64,000 nucleotides of DNA, from contig BQKZ01000346.1 of the NCBI GenBank assembly GCA_036244855.1, forward strand, positions 124,001-188,000, in the 5' to 3' direction. Positions 41,594 to 53,500 of the stretch are shown piece by piece. Numbering within the stretch: position 1 is the stretch's first letter; every line of letters starts with the position of its first letter. The notes under the pieces are model-generated. The model did no database searches and was not told the origin of the DNA. It was given only the letters and a program-made list of their open reading frames with translations. A program made the position numbers and the translations under genes. This stretch comes from Temnopleurus reevesii. Lineage: Eukaryota > Echinodermata > Echinoidea > Temnopleuroida > Temnopleuridae.

Positions 41594-44500
41594 CTCCCCA
41601 TTGTAAATGAAAATGGCTGGCAGCACACTTAAATGTAAATGTAAAAAAAAGATAGTCAGCCCATATAGTAATATGAAACAAATAAGTGGAGATCAACAAA
41701 ACAATCTTCTAATGACTGTAAGATGGTAATTACATAATTTAATTTTGCACAATTTGTTTTTTTCATTTGGGCTTTAAGAACATTTGGTAGCAAGCTCCTG
41801 AAGAAATGTGTACACCTTTCCACTTCTAACATCTCATTTGGGATACCTTACATGACAAATCCCGCTGTATAAAATAAATAGATAAAATCATAGTTTTGTG
41901 CAGTATACTAAGACAGCCACAATCTACCATATAGCAGACAAAGCAATCTCTAGTCATCATGAATTTTTATTTATTTTATTTGTCGTTTATGGGTGGCCCT
42001 TTCAGTTTAAAAACATCTACTCGGCCAAGGGGTATTAAACTTACTTGACATGCTGAAGGTTTTGCTTGACATGTCTGAGTGCAGCCAGTATCTGAGTAGC
42101 TTGTTGCTGTGTACAGCACTTGACCATCTCCTGAGCCAACTCTGATAAGTGCTTGAAGGAATGCTCCTGACCACTCATCTTACTGATTGCTTCCTGTAAG
42201 GTCATAACAACAATGATGAAAAAGACGATGGCATTTTATTTATTTGAAACCAATGATTGTCAAAATCAACACTGAAATCAAGCTCTTCATTTACAGAAGA
42301 AAAATATAAATATTTCATTTGATAGGAGGTCTGAAAATTGTTTTCTATTTCTTGCTGTTTATCACTTTGCGCTATGAATTTGTTTGGGAAACCAAATTTC
42401 CTTCTTCAAACTTAAAAACTAAACACAATCATTTTACCAAGTGATTATCAAATAAAATATTCAAACTTGACCAATAAACAATATTCTGAACAAAAATTTA
42501 TCAATTATGAACATAGATTGAATATCCTTTTAAATATTTTGAGAAACACAAAAGACCAAGCTGGAGTGATAGGGAAAAGGAATATGATGGCAGGCGTTAC
42601 ATGTATATCAGCATTTTCAGAGAGGCACTTACATCTAATTCCTTTAGATTAGACAACAGTGTTTCATGAGTACATGGAACAATCTTGTCTGTAGCTTGTG
42701 TAGTGTGTTCAAGCCAGGTATTCATAGATGATAGCTCTTTATCAAAGTCCTTCCTCATCCTATCACCTTCAGCAGTCTGCATGTATACCTGTGAAATAGC
42801 AATAATGTTAACAATTGCACATGGGTGAACAACTCTTGCAAGAATGAGCCAATCAGGCAAACATCTGATTTTCACTGTGGCAATGGAACACAATTGGAAT
42901 ACAAAACTTTAGGTTCTCTCTCATAAACTTACTTCCCCAAAGTTTGATGTAACAAAAGTATTCCAATCCTAGTGTATCTTGATGTATCTGTAATAATTTG
43001 AATTGATAAATTATTTTTTTGGTACAACAAGGTATTGAAAGGGAAAAAAAACAAATAAATACCTTGGCTTGACCGAAAACTACATTCCACTTGGCATTAA
43101 GTAGGCTGAGCTGATCATGAACTTGCTGTGACACCGCTGGCTGACATGTCTCAACTAGAAAGTTTCCATGATGATTTAACGCAGTGTGCTTCGGAATCAT
43201 CTCATTTAGATTGGCAAAGTATTTCTATAAAATTTTAAACCACAAGAATACAGAAGTAAGGTTACGTTACAGCATCAACAGTGAGTTATAGGGTTTCGAC
43301 GAAAAAACAAATCAGTACCCAAACTACTGATGGAGCTTTCCTACTGTAATCAAGCTTATAAATGAAAATTGAACATTTCGATGAATAAAACCTTATAAAC
43401 TTCCACATTTTCTGACAGGTGATGCCCATGTGGATTAATATCGTAATTAAACGTTTCCATGTGTATTCATTTTAATAAAACATGTTTTTCATACCACTTT
43501 CAGAAACTATAGCTATTTCAAATGTTATCATTTTCTGTAAATGAAAATGTCATCGATTAGTATGCATTATACTTGAAATAAAAAAGAAACATTTCAACAA
43601 CATCAAATTGAAATAAAGGTACAGCAAACTCACCAGTTTGAGATCATGTCCTCCTTGACTAAGGACCCTCTCAGCATCCTTTAGCCAGGGTTGAAGGTCA
43701 ATGAACTCTGACCTATATGACCTCCAATTATCAGTGACTTTCTCCAGCATAGTTCGGACTGACGCTACTTCAATTGTGAGATTCTGCTTCTTTAGATCCA
43801 TGTCAGCAACAAAACGCTTGCAAACCTCTTTCTCCTCACCTTGTAAGTAAAGCATAGAATATATTCATGATTAAGGATTGCTTTATTGATTCAGAAAATC
43901 TGTAACAGAAAATCTACTTTAAAATGTTGTGATATAAATTTTGAACTCTAAATCACAAAAAAATATGAAAGTAGATATATATTTTGTAGGTGCAAAGTCA
44001 ACTAAGCATTGTATCATACAAGCTCTGAACCTGTAAATCTATCATAACAGAACCTTAGAGCAATTGAAACTAATCACAAACATAGACTTACCATGTTTTA
44101 AGTTGGAAACATATATCTCAGTTGCATCCTCCAGAAGTTTGAATGTCTCATCATACTGCTCAAAGAAGTTGTTAGAATCCACAAATTCCTGAGTGAAGGA
44201 AGGAAAGATAATAATTGAATCAAGTTACAATTGAAGTACTAAATATGTAATTAATCTGGATAAACTAGTAATATTTTTACTGAGGATTTCCTGATACAGT
44301 AAAATACTACATAGAATAGAACAAGGTAAATGTTTATCCTCACATTGTCCTAGCTATTACAAGAATTTACAGCACTTTGATAATCACAAAGTTCTTTTTA
44401 ATTGCACTCGTCAACATTGAATGATATTCCCCGACTGGGTTGATGCTGGATAGAAAATGTGTTAATAGTACACCTACCAAGTAGCTATGATAGAGCCTCT

Positions 44501-47500
44501 GTACATCCTGTGCATCTCCGTACTTGACTGTCCATGTCTGTAGTTTCTTCTCAGCCATCACAACAAACGCTAGCAGGCGATATTTTATCTCCTCATATTC
44601 TAAGTGCAATCTGCAAAACATAAAACCGATGTCATAAATTGCACAAGAAGTTCCAGGACAAAAGACAGCAAATTCATATATCCTTAATATATGGGTAATC
44701 TTCAAAATAGAGGCAACACCTAATGCTCAATATACAGCAACTAAAAGCAACGTAAAAGAAATCTACATACTAACATGAAACAAAAATTGATGTTGAATAA
44801 TCTATAAAAATGTCACTAGAAATATCACTACTGCTGCGAGCGAGAAGTTTTTAATTTTACCTGTGAAAATCTTTTGTTTCCATGACAACAATAAACCTTT
44901 CGGCCATGCTTTCCAGCATAGATTGTGGGATTTCTTGCCCTTCAACTCTGTTTCCATCATGGTGAATCCGAATGAATAATTGCTGCATGGCACTGGCATC
45001 TTTGAAGTGTTCCTGAAAGAAAGAAGGATAGAAAAGATTCAAACACAGCAATTGACACACATATTCTTGAGACATAATATGAGAAGTGTAAATTAATATA
45101 ACAAAAATTTTAAAAAAATACTGATCCACTACAATCAATGGTAAATTGTCTGAGTCAGAGGTGATTCCTGTTTTGGGGCAAAGATAGAATAATGAGCATT
45201 GAACAAGCTGAATCAGCTAAATTTTATTTTGCTTCTCAACAATGTTAGCTATTGCCTTTACGAAGCGACTTAAGGCAAACCTCTTCCCAAAACAGGGATC
45301 ACCTGAATTCTATAGGCTGATTGGTCCTGTATATTTCAAAGATACAAGATACAATATATTACAAATGCATTTACATGTCTTATTGAGTAATACAACCTGA
45401 CAGTGATGGATTGTTACTCTTGCCCCATTTTCTCACCTTATGCTCCTCTAGTTTCCTCTTCATTTGGCTCCAGGTAGCATCCTGTGACTCCATAGGCTCT
45501 ACCTCTCCAGTACGGAGCAGCTCCTCAGCTCTATTCAACCAAGCTCCGACACGACCCAGTTCACCTGGCATATCAGTCTCCAGCTCTCTCCTCCACTCCT
45601 CGTAGTCCCCGGATACCTTCGTCCATCTCTCGATCAACACCTCACATTCTTCGGTCGTCATGGTTACAAAAACTTTTTTCTGCTTCTTAGAGATCAGCTT
45701 GGTCATCTCCTGCTTATTCTTCTTGTGTTGTTTCTCAAACTCTAGGAAATTCTGAAAGTAATAAAATAGTAATAATAGTCAATTCTGAGGATGAATGATA
45801 ATGATACATTGATACACTGTATATACATTTCCTTAAAATTCACTAAATACTAAAAATTTTAAAAAAAATTCCCAATTAGGAACAAGAAAGAATGTGAATT
45901 TAATTGTTCACTGAATGTTCACTAAATTTGACAGAGTTATACATATGATGAAAACTGTTAAAACTGTTAATTCAATTCATTAAATACTCTCTTATTAATT
46001 TATTATTGTTTCATTTCATATAACATAACATCATTATCTTATTTTAAAGTTTACTTTCACAAAGTAAAAGTACTTTATTTGTAAAAAGTACTTTATTAGT
46101 GCAGTGTATGTAAAGACAAAGTACCAGACTTGACTAGCATTTATTTTATTTTCTGGTTCCTTTTATTCTTTAACTTTTTACAATGTATATTCCTGTAATA
46201 TGTACAATTTATTTGATGTATGAATGTTTTTGGATAAATCAAATTTCAAGTTCAGGCTCAATTCCTTTTAGTATAAACGATAAATAAAATAAAACATTTT
46301 ACCTGGTATTTTGATTTTGGTGATGATGATACCGGCCTATGTTTAGATGCTATGACTGCTTCCTCTACTGTCAGACAATCGTCTAACTGCTTACATTCTG
46401 CTCTCTCATCATCAGCTTCTTCTTTTGATTCTTTTCTCTGCATACAAAAAAACAAACACATAAAAACAACTCAATACTTTGTAGCGTCCAGCATTCTACA
46501 GAGTTCATTAACATTTTTTATTGAACTTTCATCACCTTACGCGTGCTGGACATATTTTGAGACATTTCTATTGTTTGCTGCAGCTGTCCGCGAGTTCCGA
46601 TCTTCGTAAGGGCGTGACGGAGACTTTCCATTCGCGGCCACGCGGTTTCAGATTCGCGAGCTGTTCACCGCACCCAGCTCGCCACTCCCAGCTATGCAGT
46701 CGTCGAGTCAACATCTTCGCTCGGCTCGCCCAAAGCCTGGTCGAGTCACACATGGACATGTTTTAAGCATTCACCATCGACATGACGTGAGTTCCTGATT
46801 ACTTCTTTTCACATGATATTTGGACTGGAATTCTACGGTATAATTTAGCTGTTATTACGCTGAGTTTTGAATCGCCGGACTTTTATCATTCTTCATCTTC
46901 TTCCTGAACGTCCACGGTAAACACACGCGACACGCCTGGGCCGACTCGGCTTACCTGCCTGGATTTCTATCAGGAATGTTTTCTTCTCGATTAATCGACA
47001 TCGCCTTTCACCAGTTTAGACTCTCGTCAATTATACGCTAACAGTCTACTGGTTCATCGTCGCAATCGAACTTCTCTCTTCATCCACCAGCTCGACCTCT
47101 GGACTCTCGTAACGCTCGAGACGATAACGTCTGGTTCTATTGAGCATCTGGTGCGACATCTTTTATCTCCCGTCGATTTGCCCGCAGCTCGACTTCATAG
47201 CCTGCGACCGTCGACATCGAACTCTTTGCCTGCTATCATCTAGCTTCTCAACACAAGTCATCGTCATCATGCTTCGTCCTCCTGTCCTCGTCTCCGAGTC
47301 GCGACATCACTCGTCGAGCGCTTCTTCACCTCTTCAGCATCGTCCGCGTCGAACTCTCCTTCGTGTTCCGCGTTCATAACTTCCGCCAAATATCCAATCA
47401 ATCAATCACGGACTGGACTCAATCAGTTAAGTTTTAATCATTTTTATCAATCGCACTTTATTGCTTATTGTTGTGTCTATGTAATCCAAGATTTCAACCA

Positions 47501-50500
47501 GAGCTGTAATTATGAATAATAAATTAGGATCTGAAGGGTATTTCTTGTGTCATTTGCAGTTATTTGTTATTCTCTGCACCACAATCCTTCATACTCCTAA
47601 AGTGGTGACCCTGTTTCGAACATAACGCATTCAATTTTTCCATGCTCTGGAAATGTTTTTGGATTAGATTTTCACTGTCTAGTTTAATGTGTTTTTATTA
47701 CCGGCAATTTTGACGACCGCGTATACTTAGATTGAGGCATTTTTTTTTTAATTCGAATTTTCGCTTAATTTCATTAACCTCGATTCTGGAGGGGGACTCC
47801 TGTAGCGTCCCGCATTCTACAGAGTTCATTAACATTTTATTGAACTTTCATCACCTTACGCGTGCTGGACATATTTTGAGACATTTCTATTGTTTGCTGC
47901 AGCTGTCCGCGAGTTCCGATCTTCGTAAGGGCGTGACGGAGACTTTCCATTCGCGGCCACGCGGTTTCAGATTCGCGAGCTGTTCACCGCACCCAGCTCG
48001 CCACTCCCAGCTATGCAGTCGTCGAGTCAACATCTTCGCTCGGCTCGCCCAAAGCCTGGTCGAGTCACACATGGACATGTTTTAAGCATTCACCATCGAC
48101 ATGACGTGAGTTCCTGATTACTTCTTTTCACATGATATTTGGACTGGAATTCTACGGTATAATTTAGCTGTTATTACGCTGAGTTTTGAATCGCCGGACT
48201 TTTATCATTCTTCATCTTCTTCCTGAACGTCCACGGTAAACACACGCGACACGCCTGGGCCGACTCGGCGTACCTGCCTGGATTTCTATCAGGAATGTTT
48301 TCTTCTCGATTAATCGACATCGCCTTTCACCAGTTTAGACTCTCGTCAATTATACGCTAACAGTCTACTGGTTCATCGTCGCAATCGAACTTCTCTCTTC
48401 ATCCACCAGCTCGACCTCTGGACTCTCGTAACGCTCGAGACGATAACGTCTGGTTCTATTGAGCATCTGGTGCGACATCTTTTATCTCCCGTCGACTTGC
48501 CCGCAGCTCGACTTCATAGCCTGCGACCATCGACATCGAACTCTTTGCCTGCTATCATCTAGCTTCTCAACACAAGTCATCGTCATCATGCTTCGTCCTT
48601 CTATTGTTCTCGTCTCCGAGTCGCAACATCACTCGTCGAGCGCTTTTTCACCTCTTCAACATCGTCCGCGTCGAACTCTCATTCGTGTTCCGCGTTCATA
48701 ACTTCCGCCAAATATCCAATCAATCAATCACGGACTGGACTCGAACAGTTAAGTTTTAATCATTTTACCAATCGCACTTTATTGCTTATTGTTGTGTCTT
48801 TGTAATCCAAGATTTCAACCAGAGCTGTAATCGTAATTATAAATAATAAATTAGGATTCGAAGGGTATTTCTTGTGTCATCTGCAGTTATTTGTTTTTCT
48901 CTGCACCACAATCCTTCGTACTCCTAAAACTTCATCTTTATCATATGAATTCATGTCAAGGTATAAAGATGTTATCATTATTTCCTGATGATAGGGTTTA
49001 ACTAAGGTGAGTATACAATGATAATCTCATTAATGACACAGCTTCTAAAAAAAAGGAATATGAGTATTATTTTCCTTTCTAAAATTATAACATTATAATA
49101 TAGATTATTTCTATAGTGCTAAAAACAAAGAATACCCCAGTGCTTTACAACTTAAAAGTTAGAACAAAGAAGAAAACAATTAGATTACTTGGGGAAACAG
49201 TAATGTAACAAGTTCTTTCTAACAACGTTTATTTGTGATTCAACAACAGGCTGTAATAATTTTAAAAAAAATTAAACAAAGTTTGAATCATGGTCATAGT
49301 TGTGTTTTGATAGATATTTGCAATTATTAGTCTACCACTCTGTCATAAGAAGATGTTATCATTTACATGTCTATTCAGAAGTTTCGCATTTACCATTGGC
49401 TAAAGCCTGGCCACTCTAAAATGTTCTTACATAGTAAATACATTAAATCACACTAATGAGATTTACCTTTGCTGATGACCCCGTTTCAGGGAAAGCATTG
49501 AAGAACTGAGAGACGTAGGTCATTATAGATTTCTCATCCGGCTTATCAACATCAACATCTGAAACATTGAACAACAAACAACATTACTGTGTATGTTTAT
49601 CAGTTACATTATCTACAAATGTCACTTTCGCTAAATAATACCACTTCAGGGAAAGCATTGAAGAACTGAGAGACATGTGTCATTATAGATTTCTCATATG
49701 CCTTATTAACATCAATGTCTGGAATTAAAAACAAGTAATAACCGATGCACATCTTCTGTACATACTGATGCCGTACCACTGGGATAGCACTACGAAATGA
49801 AAACAGTTTTGGTACGTGAGTAAATTTCAACATTGCATATATTTTTGAAATTGGCATTTCATTTCATACAGAGAGAGTGGTATAGAATTATAGAACATTG
49901 ATCTTTAATGGTTTACATATTATTGATTAGATAAGTAGAATACTTTAATACAGAAATATTGTAATTTGTATTTTCAAATTCAATATCATCAATGAGTTTT
50001 CCAAAACAATATACTCATTAATCAAGACTGAACAAGTGAATTATGGAATGGTGGATAATGCAGTTGTCCTACATATCTGTTATGTATGTAATTCCCTGAA
50101 ACCTGGGCAGAATCAACTACACTTACCATTTGGATCAAGGAGTTTAGTGATTCCCAGTTTCTCTTCAGCTAACCGGAAGGCTTGTTCCAGTCTTTCCAGA
50201 TTTGTCTGCCCATCAAGTGACTGTGGGTCAATCAGGTCATGTTGGATATTGTAGATCAGCATACTAAAAGCATTACCATCTCTCCAACTAGGTCCAAAGT
50301 CTTTGATCTCAATGGAAGGACCTCCAGGTACAGACCTAAAAAAGCAAATTTCACAATTCTATTGAATAATTCCAGAAATAATGTTAAGTTAGAAACAATT
50401 ACTGTGAGCAGAAGGAACAAAGGGGTTGGACAAAGTAAACAACTTCTTTCAATTCACTCATTGTGTATTGTGCAAGATGCCTGTTTGCAATACAGTTGCC

Positions 50501-53500
50501 CAATAAGAGGTGATAAAATTCATTTTTTGTGTAACTATAACTATTGTGAACGCTTGAATGAAGTTGTTTATTTTGTCCTAAATCCTTTGTTATTTATGCT
50601 CACAGTGAATAGTTATCATATCCATTGTCTTTTTTGGTACAAGAAATAGAGAAATAAACTTGCCATAGTCTATTTTTTAAACCCATCATGTTTCATATTT
50701 ATTGTCAAATAAAAGCTTTTGTCATTGGGAAAATGATCCACCATATAATCACAGTAAAACAACTAGATACATGTAGGTCTTTAACATCATGCAGTCATTT
50801 GATCATGGATGTACAAACGATCATGAATTGAAGCAAATAAAGAAATGCATGTAGTTTGAGGGTAACAAGATCTATTTCATGACACACTAATGATAGTTTA
50901 TCCAGCAGAGCAATCCACAGCAGGTTTGTAACCCGGTAATGTGAGCCACTCTGTCACAAGTAGCTTGCCAGACGATGCGCAACACAAAAGCCGGCGCTGC
51001 ACTAGCCCGAGTTTCCTTGATCTCGAGATTTTAGACTGATCAGCTCTCTTCTCAATTTACCTCGAGATTCAGTAATCCGAGCTGCACTATCCCACTAAAT
51101 GAAAATCTCAAGATGAAAACTGTCCTCCCTGATTTAGCTCGAGATTGTTTAGTCCGAGCTGCATTTACCCAACTCCAGGCAATAAAAACAAGAATCACCA
51201 CTAGAAAACAAACGCGATGTTCTTGTGTGACCTTGATACGAAAACAATAAATAAAACCGAGCGCGTCTTTACTGTGGAAAATACTAGCCAGTTAGTGAGC
51301 TATTTCCCGAATTAGCTCATTATTTTGGAAATTAGCCTAAGATATCTTGGGCTTGTTAAGATTGAGATATTTCAGTGAATTAGCTCACTATTTTCGTCTG
51401 CACTGCGAATTAGCTCAAGCTAGTTCTGATCAGGCTATTTACCCGGGTCAGAACTAGTGAGCTAATTAAAAAACTCGCTCTAGTGCAGACGCAGCTAAAG
51501 AGACACGAGAAGGATGAGATTAAAGGAAGGAAAGAGAGAAGAGAAGAGAGAGATTGGAAGGTGGAGAGGGACAGACAAAGACAAAGACAGATACATGTAT
51601 TTAGCATATGAAGGCTATCATGACAAAGCATACATGTGGTGAGATAAAAAGAGATGTTTCATTTATTTATTCATCAGATCCTAAATCTAGACTTAGCATG
51701 TTAGTACTGAATAAACCTGGTGATAGCGAAACTATTTGCTCTACAGATCTTATTGCTCGTGCATACATGTCTTCGTGCAACATTTAATACAATGCAACGG
51801 GATACATAGTTGGCAAGGAGCCAGGTGCCATAAACAACATATGATCACATTCAAATGAAACCTTGTCAGACATTTCATATATCAGCACATACCGATACTC
51901 TGCGATCAATGCAAACTTACAGGTGCCATTGTTTTGTATGTTCACAGTGTGGTATATAAATAAAGTGGATTGAATGCAAAATATTCTGAGGTATTATTCA
52001 CAGGGTCGGTAGAAGCCCCCACACTTTTCTAGTCGTTCCCAGTCCCTGATTAACAGAAAACGATTGCCCATCCCCATGAAATAATTTCCTGTATAACTGT
52101 CATTGCAAAATCATAACAATTCATGATTCAGGCTTTTATTTCTAATTATGAATTTGACAGCAATTTTCAAGAACTACATTGTAGCTTAGGATATTGTTCA
52201 ATGGATTGTTTTCTATTTCACACTTCTACGCACAGCTGGCTAATCTGTGTTCTTCTATGAATATGAGTATCTGAGATTCATATATTCAGCATACATTCAG
52301 GCCTTGCATCCTTTAACCTTGGTCATAAATAAACTGCAAATGTTGGAAAGTTTGATATTTCCTTTGAACCATGCATAATATAGTGATGAGAAATATATCG
52401 AGTAGCATTTTAACATACATTTAAATAAAAATCATCAGATTTATGACAATTTGTTGAAAGATGATGATGATGATGATGTTAAGTTTGATGGCCGCTTTCA
52501 AGAGAAACAGGTCACTTGAAGTGTGTACATATACAATTTCCAGAGTACAATCACCAGTTTAAGATGTTTAATACTTTCTGTTCTTTGACAGGCTTTAAAA
52601 AGCTTTTTGAGGCATTATAGAGCTAGTATAAAGAGACTCTCGCCAATTTGTTTGGCCTGTATTTTAGGAGCATACCTGACATTGATTTCATTTAGAATAA
52701 ATTCAGACTTCCTTTACTTCAATCCCACTCCAGGCATATAACAAAATGGCATAATACTTACAGAGCTTGGGAAGCCTTCTTAGCCCAATTGAGAAGAGCC
52801 TTCTTAGCTGTCATCTTCTCTTTGAGTTTGGAAGCCGCTCTGAAGGCTTTCTTGAGAGGAGGCGGTTCATTGGATAGAGAGCCACGTCTAGAGGTAGATG
52901 GACTAGATGCGGCTGAGCTACCAACACTGCTGGATTCATATTCAGATATAGCATCGAGGAGACCTGCATTTGCTTCAATCTGAAAGTAAATTCAATTATA
53001 GAAAATGAAATTATCAATACAAATTTATAAATATTAAAAAAAGTAATATTTATGATAATAAAATGAGTTCATACAGTGTAAAGTAGTTCAGAAATCTCTC
53101 TACGTGCTTTACAAAACATCAATAATCAATAAATAATTTTGACTTGAGAAAGCTTATAAAAAAATTGAACATTTAGGTATTTGGCTAAAAATGAATACAA
53201 TATACATGTATGGTTGATATGTGTCTCAAACATTCTTATTTCGTAGGTATTTTCTCTTTAAAATTTGCACTGGTAAAAAACTTCTCAGTTGTACTTTGAT
53301 GAAATTTAAAAAAAATCTAATAACACCAAGTCAGGCTTGTTGATGTACAGAGTGAGAGGGGTGGAAACACACACCTTTTCAGACTCTGAGCTTTACCATG
53401 GATCTAACTATCATTGCACAAACCTTATGCCGATTAAACAAAAATATGCAGCCCCCTTTTATTTGGGTGGGGGCTGGTCTGAAAATCTTTTAAACGCATC

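Larger units (their letters stand above)
46480..48928 (+). mobile_element. Non-autonomous LTR retrotransposon (two 1.1-kb LTRs, 199-bp core)
   Basis: Direct repeats 46480-47601 and 47801-48928, both starting TGTAGCG and ending TACTCCTAAA, flanked by a putative 4-bp target duplication ACTT (46476-46479, 48929-48932). The core has no gag-pol. A primer-binding-like TGGTGACCCTG starts one base after the 5' LTR and a purine tract GGAGGGGGA lies 4 nt before the 3' LTR, giving plus orientation, antisense to nesprin. The LTRs differ by roughly 2%. The LTR end is not the canonical CA. Confidence 0.9.

Noticed and set aside
46521..48701. Repeated 60-117 aa ORFs in both orientations, identical between two copies
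   Set aside because: They lie wholly inside the LTRs, and their identity reflects LTR duplication. No domain is recognisable.
50036..50254. 72-aa plus-strand ORF
   Set aside because: Antisense of CH2 exon 7.
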